NCBI GenBank assembly: GCA_963800505.1
Contig: CAWDBL010000019.1
Location: 62,001 to 126,000, forward strand
Direction of reading: 5' to 3'
Source of the DNA: Fodinibacter sp963800505
GTDB lineage: Bacteria > Actinomycetota > Actinomycetes > Actinomycetales > Dermatophilaceae
DNA: 64,000 bases
Of the stretch, positions 10,877 to 19,976 are shown piece by piece; positions within the stretch are counted from its first letter, which is position 1; each line of letters starts with the position of its first letter. The notes beneath the pieces are model-generated. The model searched no databases. It was not told where the DNA came from and worked only from the letters and a program-made list of their open reading frames with translations. The position numbers and the translations under genes were made by a program.

Positions 10877-12109
10877 TCAGGCCCGGCGAGGCCTCGGGAG
10901 GGTGAGGAGCGGCTCGGAGAGCAGGGCCTCGAAGGCGAGCTCCGCCGCACCGATGAGGCTGGAGTCCGGTCCGAGCACGGGGGGCACGATGCGGACCTGC
11001 TCGAGCAGTGCGGCCAGCGTCGCGGCCTCGAAGGCCGCCTGCACGGTGGGGCCGGCCACCCGGTGCACCGCTTCCAGCGCACCGCCCATGATGACGACCT
11101 CCGGGTTGAGCACGTTGACGAGGATGGCCGTGCCGCGCCCGAGCCAGCCGGCCACCTCCTGGAGTGCGCGGAGCGCGACCTCGTCGCCCGCCTCGGCGTC
11201 GGTCGCCACCCGGTGGACGCCGGCCAGGCCGCTGCCGGGAGGCCGGCCGGCCAGCTCGAAGAGCCGTTCCTGGCCGCACCGGGTCTCCCAGCAGCCTCGG
11301 GAGCCGCAGTGGCAGGCCCGGCCCTGCGCGTCGACCACGATGTGGCCGACCTCCCCGGCGTAGCCGGCCATTCCGCCGAGCAGGGAGCCTCCAGCCAGGA
11401 TGCCGGCACCGATCCCGGAGTGCCCGGCGAGGTACACCGCATCCTGGACCCCGGCCGCCGCGCCCCGCACGTGCTCCGCGAGCATCCCGAGGTTGGCGTC
11501 GTTGCCGACCGCGACCGGCAGCCGGAGGGCTTCGGCGAGCACCGAGCCCAGAGGCATGTCGCGCCACCCCAGGTTGGGCGCGAGGCGCACGGCACCGTCG
11601 AGGCGGCGGACGGTGCCCGGGACGGAGACTCCCACACCTGCCACGCCGACGTCGTCGCCGATCTCGTCGAGCAGCTCACGCCCGGCCCGTGCGACGGCCG
11701 AGACGATCCCGCGTGCGCGGGCCCCGCGCCGGTGGGCCCGGTCGCGACGGGCGAGCACCGTTCCGCCGAGCCCGACGCGGGCGACCGTGAGGTGCGTCGT
11801 GCCGATCTCGACGGCGAGGACCTGGACCCCCTCGGACTCCGGCATGACGAGGAACGACGGCCGGCCACCACTGCTCGCGGGGCCGGTGGAGCGTCGCTCC
11901 GGCCGGCCGGCCACCTCGCGGACGAGGTGGGCGCTGACGAGCTCACCGGTGAGGTCCCCGATCGTGCTGCGGTTGAGCCCGAGGTCGGACGTGAGGCGGC
12001 TTCGCGCGGTGGCCCCGTGCACGTGCACGTACCGCAGGACGGTGGACAGGTTGCGGCGACGGACGTCCTCTGTCCTGGCCCCGCGCGACGACCGAGCCGG
12101 TGCGGTCAT
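10877..12109 (-). CDS. Second ROK-family regulator, downstream of xylFGH
   Basis: A 410-residue ROK protein with an N-terminal helix-turn-helix (ATARSRLTSDLGLNRSTIGDLTGELV), the phosphate-type motif GHSGIGAGILAGG, GYAGEVGHIVVD and the zinc site CHCGSRGCWE. It is the last gene of the xylF-xylG-xylH-ROK run, 9 bp after xylH, so it is probably co-transcribed and autoregulated with the transporter. It might be a regulator or a sugar kinase fused to a DNA-binding domain; the HTH favours a repressor. Confidence 0.88.
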   Translation of the reverse strand: MTAPARSSRGARTEDVRRRNLSTVLRYVHVHGATARSRLTSDLGLNRSTIGDLTGELVSAHLVREVAGRPERRSTGPASSGGRPSFLVMPESEGVQVLAVEIGTTHLTVARVGLGGTVLARRDRAHRRGARARGIVSAVARAGRELLDEIGDDVGVAGVGVSVPGTVRRLDGAVRLAPNLGWRDMPLGSVLAEALRLPVAVGNDANLGMLAEHVRGAAAGVQDAVYLAGHSGIGAGILAGGSLLGGMAGYAGEVGHIVVDAQGRACHCGSRGCWETRCGQERLFELAGRPPGSGLAGVHRVATDAEAGDEVALRALQEVAGWLGRGTAILVNVLNPEVVIMGGALEAVHRVAGPTVQAAFEAATLAALLEQVRIVPPVLGPDSSLIGAAELAFEALLSEPLLTLPRPRRA

Positions 12110-12118
12110 CGGGGCGGA

Positions 12119-13381
12119 TCAGGCTCGACCGCTGGTGGTGGCCCGACGGCGGGAGAGCGCGTCGACGACGGCTGCGAGCAGCAGCACGAGGGCGGTCACG
12201 ACGTACTGGACGGCCGAGCCGGAGGTGATGAGCGGCAGTCCGTTGGCGATGACCGCGACCACGAGGCCGCCGATGATGGCGTCGCGCACCTTGCCCTTCC
12301 CGCCGAACAGGGAGGTGCCACCGATGACGGCAGCCCCCACGGCCAGCAGCAGCGTGGTCGAGCCACCGGTGGTCGGCGAGACGGAGTTGTCTCGAGAGGC
12401 GAAGAGGATGCCGGCGACGGCCGCCATGGTGGAGCAGATGATGAAGCAGGTGATCCGCACCCAGGGCACGTTGATCCCCGAGCGCCGCGCGGCCTCGGCG
12501 TTGCCGCCCACTGCGTAGATGTGCCGCCCGAACGCCGTGGCACCGAGCACGAAGGACAGGCCGACGAGGAACACCAACGCGATCGGCACGATGAGCGGTA
12601 TTCCCTTGAGGGACACCAGGTCGGGGTTGACGCTGCGCTCCTGGTTCAGCAGGTAGGTCGCGACGGACAGCAGCAGCCCGAGCGCGCCCACCTTGGCGGC
12701 GATGATCGCCGAGGATGCCGCGGGCAGCCCCGCTGACCGCCGCCGGCGTGCCACGAGCACGTCACGGGCGGCGACCCCGCTCACGATGAGCACGACGAGG
12801 ACCCAGCCCATCGCCGGGCTGAGGTTGCTGTTCATGATCTTCAACAGCGACTCGTCACGCACCGGGATGGTGCCCCCCTCGCCGATGATGTAGAGCATCG
12901 CCCCTTGCAGCCCGAGGAAGGCCGCCAACGTCACGACGAAGGACGGGATCCCCAGCTTCGCCACGAGGAGACCGATCGTGATGCCGATGAAGGCTCCGGT
13001 GAGCAGGCACCCCACCACCGCCAGCGGCCAGGCCACTCCGCGGTCGGTGAGCAGCACGGCCAGCACGGCAGCCGAGGTCCCCGCCGCGAAGCCTGCCGAC
13101 AGGTCGATCTCCCCGAGCAGCAGGACGAACACCAGGCCCATGGCGATGAAGATGACCGCGGCGCTCTGGTTGATGAGGTTGGCGGCGTTGAGCGCCGTCG
13201 CGAAGGTGTCGGGCCGCATCACCGAGAAGAAGATGACGAGCACGAGGAAACCCAGGATCGCGGGCAGGTTGCCGACGTCGCCGCCGCGGACCTTCGCCAC
13301 GTAGGCGCGCAGGGCGCCGCCGACGGAGGGCTGGTCCAGCGGGGGGGTCTGGGCGTCCGGCGCGGCCACGGTGGTGCTCAT
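12119..13381 (-). CDS. xylH: Xylose-type sugar ABC transporter permease
   Basis: A 420-residue, roughly ten-helix permease of the ribose/xylose (BPD_transp_2) family. Hallmarks are GEIDLSAGFAAGTSA and GRHIYAVGGNAEAARRSGI near the cytoplasmic coupling loop. It moves sugar released by XylF, energised by XylG. It overlaps xylG by ATGA (13378-13381), so translation is coupled. The substrate assignment to xylose comes from the neighbouring xylA and the shared operator. Confidence 0.9.
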   Translation of the reverse strand: MSTTVAAPDAQTPPLDQPSVGGALRAYVAKVRGGDVGNLPAILGFLVLVIFFSVMRPDTFATALNAANLINQSAAVIFIAMGLVFVLLLGEIDLSAGFAAGTSAAVLAVLLTDRGVAWPLAVVGCLLTGAFIGITIGLLVAKLGIPSFVVTLAAFLGLQGAMLYIIGEGGTIPVRDESLLKIMNSNLSPAMGWVLVVLIVSGVAARDVLVARRRRSAGLPAASSAIIAAKVGALGLLLSVATYLLNQERSVNPDLVSLKGIPLIVPIALVFLVGLSFVLGATAFGRHIYAVGGNAEAARRSGINVPWVRITCFIICSTMAAVAGILFASRDNSVSPTTGGSTTLLLAVGAAVIGGTSLFGGKGKVRDAIIGGLVVAVIANGLPLITSGSAVQYVVTALVLLLAAVVDALSRRRATTSGRA

Positions 13382-14172
13382 ACGATGACCTCCTCAACGG
13401 TGCTGGGTTGCAGGCCGAAGTCCCCGCTGCGCCCCGTGGTGATGAGCTCGACCGCCTGCGAGCGCGTGATGTCGGCGGCGCTGACCTGCGCCGCCATGCG
13501 GCCGAGGTACAGGGTCGCGATTCGGTCGGCGACCTGGAAGACGTCGTTCATGTTGTGGGAGATCAGGACGACGCCCAGCCCTCGGTCGGCCAGGCGGCGC
13601 ACGAGGTTGAGCACCTGCTCGGTCTGGGCGACACCGAGCGCCGCGGTCGGCTCGTCGAGGATGACGACCTTGCTGTTCCAGAGCACCGCGCGAGCGATCG
13701 CGACGGTCTGGCGCTGCCCGCCGGAGAGGCTGGCGACAGCCGTGCGGACCGACTTCAGGGTTCGCACCGACAGGCCGGCGAGCGTCTCGGTGGCCCGTTG
13801 CTCCATGGTGGTCTCGTCCAGGGTCGGCCCACGCTTGATCTCTCGTCCGAGGAACATGTTGTGGACCACGTCGAGGTTGTCGCACAGCGCGAGGTCCTGG
13901 TAGACGACCTCGATGCCGAGCGCGTTGGCCTGCTTGGGGCTGGACACCTCGACCGGCGAGCCCTCGAAGGTGTAGGTGCCCGAGTCGAACCCGTAGATGC
14001 CCGCGACGCCCTTGATGAGCGTCGACTTGCCCGCCCCGTTGTCACCGACGAGCGCGGTGACCTGGCCCGGGTAGACGTCGAAGTCCACGTCATGGAGGAC
14101 CTGGACCGCCCCGAAGGTCTTGGAGACCCCCCGAAGGCTCAACAACGGCTGTGGCTGTTCACTGCTCGGCAT
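13378..14172 (-). CDS. xylG: Xylose-type sugar ABC transporter ATPase (single domain)
   Basis: A 264-residue ABC ATPase with Walker A GDNGAGKST, Q-loop YQD, signature LSGGQ, Walker B VVILDEP and switch His (ISHN). It has one nucleotide-binding domain, about half the size of the two-domain XylG/RbsA of enterobacteria, so it should work as a dimer. A 13-bp hairpin separates it from xylF upstream. Confidence 0.92.
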   Translation of the reverse strand: MPSSEQPQPLLSLRGVSKTFGAVQVLHDVDFDVYPGQVTALVGDNGAGKSTLIKGVAGIYGFDSGTYTFEGSPVEVSSPKQANALGIEVVYQDLALCDNLDVVHNMFLGREIKRGPTLDETTMEQRATETLAGLSVRTLKSVRTAVASLSGGQRQTVAIARAVLWNSKVVILDEPTAALGVAQTEQVLNLVRRLADRGLGVVLISHNMNDVFQVADRIATLYLGRMAAQVSAADITRSQAVELITTGRSGDFGLQPSTVEEVIV

Positions 14173-14211
14173 GGTGCCTCCCTGGACGGTACTTCGCGGT
14201 GGTGGCGCGGG

Positions 14212-14242
14212 GGGGCGCCGGGCCTGTCCGGCCCGGCGCCCC
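14212..14242 (-). terminator. Intra-operon stem-loop between xylF and xylG
   Basis: A perfect 13-bp GC stem (14212-14224 with 14230-14242) and a 5-nt loop lie 16 nt after the xylF stop. In binding-protein transporter operons such a hairpin usually protects or attenuates the message so the binding protein is made in excess. The polyol operon has the same device at 19844-19878. Confidence 0.75.
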
Positions 14243-14258
14243 GATCACGGACGCTGGC

Positions 14259-15374
14259 CTAGGAGACGCCGGCCTCGGTGCAGGCCGCCTTGAGCTCGGG
14301 AGTGGTGCAGAGCTTCTCGGCCGTGGTGAAGCCGTCCGCGACGACGTCCTTCACCGAGTCCTTGAAGATCGCCTGGGGCTCGAGCAGGACGGACGGGACC
14401 TTCTGGCCCGTCTGGGTGTCGTCGACGGTGCTGGTCGCCAGTGCGTCGGCGCCCGCCTTGTCACCGGAGGCCAGCTTGATCGCCAGGGCCGCTGCCGCGT
14501 CGGCCTCCTTCTTGATGGCCTTGTAGACGGTCATGCACTGCGTCCCGAGGAGCACGCGCTGCAGACCCTCGTCGGTCGCGTCCTGCCCGGTGACCGGCAC
14601 CGTGCCGGCGAGCTTGTTGCGTTCGAGGACGGAGATCGCGGCGCCACCGAGGCCGTCGTTGGCCGCGGCCACCCCTTCGAACTTGCCACCGGTCTTGGTG
14701 AACATCTGCTCGAAGATCGTGCCGGCCTTGGTGTTGTCCCAGTCGGGGACGGCCTGCTCCTCGACGACCGTGTAACCGGCTCCGGTGATCGCCTTCTCAT
14801 AGCCCTCGCGGAAGAGCGTGGCGTTGTTGTCGGTCGGGGACCCGTTGAGCATCACGACCGGCCCCGAGGTCTTGCCGCCGTCCTTGAGGCACTTCACGAG
14901 ACCGTCACCGATGGCCGTGCCGACCGCGACGTTGTCGAAGGAGACGTAGTACGGGGCCTTGCCACCCAGGGTGAGCCGGTCGTAGTCGATGGTGGGGATG
15001 CCGGCCTGGCTGGCCTTGGAGATCACGGCGGCGCCGGTCTCCGAGTCGAGGTTGACGATGAGCAGTGCCTTGACCCCCGAGGAGATCATGCCGTCAGCGA
15101 TGGTCTGGAACTTGGCCTTGTCGCCGCCGGCGTTCTGGATGTCTGCCTCCACCCCGGCCGCCTTGAAGGCCTCGCCGAGGAACTGGCGGTCGGCCGTCTC
15201 CCAACGCGCGGACGACGCGGAGTCCGGAAGAATGACGCCGACCTTCCCCTTTGCGGCGCTGGGGCTGGCACTGGCGTCCGTGGCGGCCGTGTCGGGCGAG
15301 TCGCTTCCGCACCCGACCAGCGCGAGAGCACATGCGCTGATCACTGCCATCGACTTGAGGTACCTCGTGGACAT
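14259..15374 (-). CDS. xylF: Xylose-type sugar-binding lipoprotein
   Basis: A 371-residue periplasmic-binding-protein-like lipoprotein. It has a signal peptide with lipobox LVGC (cleavage before Cys22), a low-complexity Asp/Ala/Ser linker, and a sugar-binding domain beginning KGKVGVILPDSASSARWE, which is typical of XylF-like proteins. ATG 15374 is preceded by AAAGGAA. It is the first gene of xylFGH-ROK. Xylose is the likely ligand from context; arabinose or another pentose cannot be excluded. Confidence 0.9.
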   Translation of the reverse strand: MSTRYLKSMAVISACALALVGCGSDSPDTAATDASASPSAAKGKVGVILPDSASSARWETADRQFLGEAFKAAGVEADIQNAGGDKAKFQTIADGMISSGVKALLIVNLDSETGAAVISKASQAGIPTIDYDRLTLGGKAPYYVSFDNVAVGTAIGDGLVKCLKDGGKTSGPVVMLNGSPTDNNATLFREGYEKAITGAGYTVVEEQAVPDWDNTKAGTIFEQMFTKTGGKFEGVAAANDGLGGAAISVLERNKLAGTVPVTGQDATDEGLQRVLLGTQCMTVYKAIKKEADAAAALAIKLASGDKAGADALATSTVDDTQTGQKVPSVLLEPQAIFKDSVKDVVADGFTTAEKLCTTPELKAACTEAGVS

Positions 15375-15454
15375 GCGTTGGTTCCTTTCTGAGGTCGACT
15401 CCTCGACGTTGCGAGGAACGGCGACCCGGCAAGGCTGGAACCGTGGCGCCGTAT

Positions 15455-15469
15455 GTTGCGGTTAACAAC
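15455..15469. promoter_or_regulatory. Operator-like palindrome upstream of xylF
   Basis: GTTGCGGTTAACAAC fits GTTG-N7-CAAC, as in the xylA/ROK operator at 9512-9526, with 10 of 15 positions identical. It lies 81 nt before the xylF start. A shorter palindrome GTTGCGCCGCAAC follows at 15484-15496. The rest of 15375-15690 holds the divergent promoters of xylF and the mannitol-dehydrogenase gene; I see no ORF there. Confidence 0.6.
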
Positions 15470-15690
15470 TTAGGCATGCCCGAGTTGCGCCGCAACCACT
15501 TCGGGCATCTTGGTGACCGCACGGACATAACGATGTCGTCACGGTCTGCCACCGCGCGGTCGATGCAATCCGGCCCGGCACCGATCCTTTTCCCTCGCCC
15601 ACCGGGTCTGGCGTTGGCGCCGTCGCGGGATGTTGGTTCGATGGCAAGTGAGAAGTCCGTGACCGCAACGACGCGAAAGGACCTGCCCCG

Positions 15691-17157
15691 ATGACTGCTC
15701 TCTCGTCCGCAGCCCTGCCCACCCTGTCGGCCTCCACGCCGACGTACGACCGGCAGGCGGCGAGCGTCGGGATCGTGCACTTCGGCTTCGGCAACTTCCA
15801 CCGCTCGCACGTCGCGATGTACCTCGACCGGCTGATGGAGGGCGGCCAGGGGCTGGACTGGGGCATCTGCGGTGTCGGCGTGCTCGAGCACGACGCCGCG
15901 ATGCGCGACGTCATGCGCGCCCAGGACTGCCTGTTCACCCTGGTGGTGCGGCACCCGGACGGCTCCCTCGAGCCCCGGGTCGTGGGCTCGGTGCTGGAGT
16001 ACCTCTACGGTCCCGACGACGCGGCGGCCGTGCACCGGCGGCTCGACGACCCGGCGGTACGGATCGTCAGCCTCACCGTCACCGAGGGCGGCTACCTGAA
16101 GAACCCCGGCACCGGCGAGTTCGACGGCGACAACCCGGCGGTCGTGCACGACCTGGCCCACCCCGAGGACCCCCGCACCGCCTTCGCGTACATCGTCGAG
16201 GGGCTGCGCCGGCGCCGGGACGCCGGTGTCGCCCCGTTCACCGTGCTGTCCTGCGACAACCTCCAGGGCAACGGCGACTACGCCCGCCAGGCGGTCGTCG
16301 GGTTCGCCCGGCTGACCGACCCCGAGCTCGCCACCTGGATCGACACCTCGGTCAGCTTCCCGAACTGCATGGTCGACCGGATCACCCCGTCGACCACGGA
16401 TGCCGACCGCGAGGCCGTGCACCGCGAGTTCGGCATCGAGGACGCCTGGCCGGTGCCGGCCGAGCCGTTCACCCAGTGGATCGTCGAGGACCACTTCCCG
16501 ACCGGGAGGCCGGCGCTGGAGTCGGTCGACGTGCAGTTCGTCGACGACGTGCGCCCCTACGAGCTGATGAAGCTGCGACTGCTCAACGCGAGCCACCAGG
16601 CGATCGCCTACTTCGGCGCCCCGCTCGGCTACGTGCTCGTCGACGAGGCGCTCGGGGATGACCGACTGCGCACCTACCTCGAGCGCTACATGGCCGACGA
16701 GGCCGCGCCGACGCTCGGCGAGCTGCCCGGCATCGACCTCGAGGGCTACCTGGCCACGCTGATCGAGCGGTTCAGCAACCCGCGGATGCGCGACACGCTG
16801 GTGCGCCTGGCCACCGACGGCTCGAACCGGATGCCGACCTTCACCCTGCCGGCGATCCGCGAGAACCGCGAGGCGGGGCGCCCCATCCGGCTGGGCTCGG
16901 CGATGGTCGCCGCCTGGGCGCACTACTGGGCGCTCATCGGCACGGGCGAGATCGCTCCCCCCGAGGTGCCGGATGACGTGCACGCGGCAGAGATGACCGC
17001 GGCGGCCGCCGACCCCGACCCCGAGGCGTTCGTGCGGATCGGCGTGCTGTTCGGCGACCTCGCCGACGACGACACCTTCCTGCAGGAGTACCTCACCTGG
17101 CGGCGCTCGCTGGTCGGGCGGGGTGTGCACCCGACGCTGGACGACCTGCTGGCCTGA
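15691..17157 (+). CDS. Mannitol-dehydrogenase-family polyol dehydrogenase
   Basis: A 488-residue long-chain polyol dehydrogenase (mannitol 2-dehydrogenase, fructuronate reductase or arabinitol dehydrogenase group) that oxidises a hexitol or pentitol to a ketose with NAD. The N-terminal nucleotide-binding motif is GIVHFGFGNFHRSH. SCDNLQGNG and the catalytic stretch KLRLLNASHQ (Lys294, Asn299, His302) are intact. It is divergent from xylF and faces the AraC gene, with only 3 bp between the stops. With the neighbouring polyol ABC operon it probably acts on mannitol, sorbitol or arabinitol. Confidence 0.92.
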   Translation: MTALSSAALPTLSASTPTYDRQAASVGIVHFGFGNFHRSHVAMYLDRLMEGGQGLDWGICGVGVLEHDAAMRDVMRAQDCLFTLVVRHPDGSLEPRVVGSVLEYLYGPDDAAAVHRRLDDPAVRIVSLTVTEGGYLKNPGTGEFDGDNPAVVHDLAHPEDPRTAFAYIVEGLRRRRDAGVAPFTVLSCDNLQGNGDYARQAVVGFARLTDPELATWIDTSVSFPNCMVDRITPSTTDADREAVHREFGIEDAWPVPAEPFTQWIVEDHFPTGRPALESVDVQFVDDVRPYELMKLRLLNASHQAIAYFGAPLGYVLVDEALGDDRLRTYLERYMADEAAPTLGELPGIDLEGYLATLIERFSNPRMRDTLVRLATDGSNRMPTFTLPAIRENREAGRPIRLGSAMVAAWAHYWALIGTGEIAPPEVPDDVHAAEMTAAAADPDPEAFVRIGVLFGDLADDDTFLQEYLTWRRSLVGRGVHPTLDDLLA

Positions 17158-17160
17158 GCG

Positions 17161-18186
17161 CTACCGGACCAGGGGTGTCTGCTCGCCGGCCCGGGCCGCC
17201 TTCAGACCCAGGCTGAGCACCTCGTTCGGCGGCTTCATCGACGACTCCATGCGCCGGTAGGCCGAGGGCGTGCAGCCCACCTCGGCGAGGAACTGGCGGT
17301 TGAAGTTGGCCATGTTGTGGTAGCCGCTCAGCGAGGCCACCCGGGTGACGGGGTGGCCGGTGGAGTCGAGCAGCCGGCGCGCGTGCGCCACCCGCAGCTT
17401 CTTGACCATGTTGCTGAACGTCAGGCCGGTGGCCCGCTTGAAGTACTTGGAGAAGCTCGGCTCGGACATGTAGGCCAGGCGGGCCGCCGTGGTGAGCCGG
17501 ATGTCGCCGGTGAGGTTGGAGAAGATGTAGTTCAGGCCGGCCTCGCCCGCGCTGCGCGCGCCGTCGTCGTCGGGGCTGCCCATCCACTCGCTGGCCACGG
17601 TCTCCCACTCACCCTCGGGGGCGTTGGCCATCAGGCCGAGCAGCTTGAACAGGTGACCGACCCGTTCTGGGCCGGAGGCACCGAGCACCGAGAGCACCTG
17701 GTCGGCGCCCCGCCAGGCAGTGGCACCGGAGAACACCAGCCCTCGCGTGGAGTGCTTGAGCACCCCGTCGAGCTGCTGCAGCTCGGGCATCAGCTGCATG
17801 CACTGGCGGATCCAGCCGTCGGTGAACTGGATGACGGCGTCGCGGTCGACGGCCACCTGGTCCGGCTCGAGGTCGCTCACCCAGTCGTGCGGCAGGTTGG
17901 GGCCGATCAGGCTCAGGTGCCCGGGACCGAAGGTGCCGATGTGGTCGCCGGCGATGAAGCTGCCGTGCGTCTTGGTGATGAGGTGGATCTCGTACTCGGG
18001 GTGGGCGTTCCACCCACAGATCTCGCTCGGGAAGTCATGCATCATGGCCCGCACCGAGTGCTGCGGGTGCTGAGGGATGACCTCCCGCCGAGGGATGCTC
18101 GCGGCATAGGGGCTCACCTGCTCGAGGTCGGCTCGAGAGGGCTCCACCTCGCGCACGGGTTGCGTTGATCGATACAAATCCGTCAT
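17161..18186 (-). CDS. AraC-family regulator of the polyol operon
   Basis: A 341-residue protein. The N-terminal cupin-like effector domain (about 40-170) includes HPEYEIHLITKTHGSFIAGD and GPNLPHDWVSD. The C-terminal AraC double HTH (about 220-320) ends VASLSGYHNMANFNRQFLAEVGCTPSAYRR. ATG 18186 has GGAGG 7 nt upstream; a longer frame to 18375 lacks coding character and was not used. It is divergent from the polyol ABC operon and is the likely activator, with a polyol as inducer. Confidence 0.9.
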   Translation of the reverse strand: MTDLYRSTQPVREVEPSRADLEQVSPYAASIPRREVIPQHPQHSVRAMMHDFPSEICGWNAHPEYEIHLITKTHGSFIAGDHIGTFGPGHLSLIGPNLPHDWVSDLEPDQVAVDRDAVIQFTDGWIRQCMQLMPELQQLDGVLKHSTRGLVFSGATAWRGADQVLSVLGASGPERVGHLFKLLGLMANAPEGEWETVASEWMGSPDDDGARSAGEAGLNYIFSNLTGDIRLTTAARLAYMSEPSFSKYFKRATGLTFSNMVKKLRVAHARRLLDSTGHPVTRVASLSGYHNMANFNRQFLAEVGCTPSAYRRMESSMKPPNEVLSLGLKAARAGEQTPLVR

Positions 18187-18461
18187 GACGCGCCCTCCGG
18201 CCGCTCGGCCTGCCGACGAAATGTCACGGTCCGGTAACGGCTCCAGGCTGCCTGGCCTCGGACCGCGCCGTCCGTGCTCGGAATAATAGTACCGACAGCA
18301 GCGCGTAGGCGCCCTTGTCGCTCGTTTCACGGCGGTCCTACCTTTGCAGGAGTTCCTCGCAGCGAAGGCCGACACCTAATCCACCACTCCAGGAATCCAA
18401 TTCTTCGTCATTCCTTCAGCCGCGCCGGACGTTTAGAAGTGCCCCTACCAAAGGAGTTAGG

Positions 18462-19826
18462 ATGCTTTCCAGCAAGCGCACGTTGACCCTAGGTGTCTTC
18501 GCGCTCTCCTCCGCCCTCGTGCTCACCGCGTGTTCCGGTGCCGGCGGCGGGTCGTCCGACAACGGCAGCGCCGCGTCCGGTGGCAACGTCACCCTCAACC
18601 TGGCCACCGTGAACAACGGCCAGATGAAGGACATGGAGCAGCTCAAGACCGAGTACGAGACCGCCAACCCCGGCACGAAGGTCAACTTCCAGGTCATGGA
18701 GGAGGGCGACCTGCGCAGCGCGGTCACCGCCGACGTGGCCAGCGGAGCCGGCCAGTACGACATCGTCACCATCGGCGCCTACGAGACCCCGCAGTGGGGC
18801 GCCAACGGCTGGCTGGTCGACCTCACCGAGCCTCTCGCGTCCGACGCGGCCTACGACGTCAACGACCTCCTCCCGCCGGTGCGCGTCGCGCTCACCAACG
18901 ACGGCAAGCAGTACGCGGTGCCGTTCTACGGCGAGTCCTCGATCCTCATGTACAACAAGGAGGTCCTGGACAAGGCCGGCGTCACGATGCCGACGAACCC
19001 GACCTGGCAGCAGGTCGCCGACGCCGCCAAGAAGGTCAAGACCGCCGACATGTCGGGCATCTGCATGCGCGGCAAGCCCGGCTGGGGCGACCTGTTCGCG
19101 CCGCTCACCACCGTCGTGCAGACGTTCGGCGGCAACTGGTACGACATGGACTGGAACGCCACGGTGAGCTCCCCGGAGTGGAAGGAGGCCGTGACCTTCT
19201 ACAAGACCATGCTCGACGAGTCCGGTGAGGCAGACCCGGTGTCGTACAGCTTCAACGAGTGCCTGACCTCCCTCAAGGAGGGCAAGTCGGCGATGTGGGC
19301 CGACGCGTCCGTCGCCGCCTCGATGCTCGAGGCTGCTGACTCCCCGGTCAAGGGCAAGATGGGCTACGCCCACATGCCGGTGAACAAGACCGCCGAGTCG
19401 GGCTGGCTGTGGAGCTGGAACCTCGCGGTCCCGAAGTCCACGAAGAACCAGGACGCCGCGATCAAGTTCGTCAAGTGGGCCACGAGCAAGGAGTACATCA
19501 AGCTCGTCGGTGAGAAGATCGGCTGGAGCAACGTCCCGCCGGGCTCGCGCACCTCGACCTACGAGATCCCGCAGTACAAGGAAGCCGCTGCCGCCTACGC
19601 GCCGATCACCCTCGACGTGATGAGTGGCGTCAACCCGAAGCAGCCGGGCGTGAACCCGCAGCCGTGGGTCGGCATCCAGTACGTCTCGATCCCCGAGTTC
19701 CAGGACGTCGGCAACCAGTGCGCACAGCTCGTCGCCGACTACATCGCCAACCGCACCTCGGTCGACGACGCGCTCACCAAGTGCCAGGGAATCGCCCAGA
19801 AGGGCGGCGACCCGCACAAGAGCTGA
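18462..19826 (+). CDS. Polyol ABC transporter substrate-binding lipoprotein
   Basis: A 454-residue extracellular solute-binding protein (family 1, sorbitol/mannitol SmoE-like). It has a signal peptide with lipobox LTAC, a Gly/Ser linker, then NLATVNNGQMKDMEQLKTEYE and QYDIVTIGAYETPQWGANGWL. AAAGGAG precedes ATG 18462 by 5 nt. It is the first gene of a six-gene operon ending at 25208. The upstream 18187-18461 contains an AT-rich AATAATAGTAC at about 18280, the best promoter candidate; no other gene is seen there. Confidence 0.93.
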   Translation: MLSSKRTLTLGVFALSSALVLTACSGAGGGSSDNGSAASGGNVTLNLATVNNGQMKDMEQLKTEYETANPGTKVNFQVMEEGDLRSAVTADVASGAGQYDIVTIGAYETPQWGANGWLVDLTEPLASDAAYDVNDLLPPVRVALTNDGKQYAVPFYGESSILMYNKEVLDKAGVTMPTNPTWQQVADAAKKVKTADMSGICMRGKPGWGDLFAPLTTVVQTFGGNWYDMDWNATVSSPEWKEAVTFYKTMLDESGEADPVSYSFNECLTSLKEGKSAMWADASVAASMLEAADSPVKGKMGYAHMPVNKTAESGWLWSWNLAVPKSTKNQDAAIKFVKWATSKEYIKLVGEKIGWSNVPPGSRTSTYEIPQYKEAAAAYAPITLDVMSGVNPKQPGVNPQPWVGIQYVSIPEFQDVGNQCAQLVADYIANRTSVDDALTKCQGIAQKGGDPHKS

Positions 19827-19843
19827 CCCTCAGCTCCCTCTCG

Positions 19844-19878
19844 GTGTGGGGGCCGGCCAGGTCGGCCGGCCCCCACAC
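19844..19878 (+). terminator. Intra-operon stem-loop after the polyol-binding protein gene
   Basis: A perfect 15-bp stem (19844-19858 with 19864-19878) and a 5-nt loop lie 17 nt past the stop codon, followed by a 98-nt gap before the first permease. Position and strength suggest partial termination or 3'-end stabilisation, giving more binding protein than permease. Confidence 0.8.
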
Positions 19879-19976
19879 CCACACCCTCGAGGTGGACGCG
19901 ACCGTGACGCGACCGGTCGGCCTCCCTCCGTCAGGGCCCGCCATTCCCGCTGTAGAGAAACCGGGGTACGCAGAAA

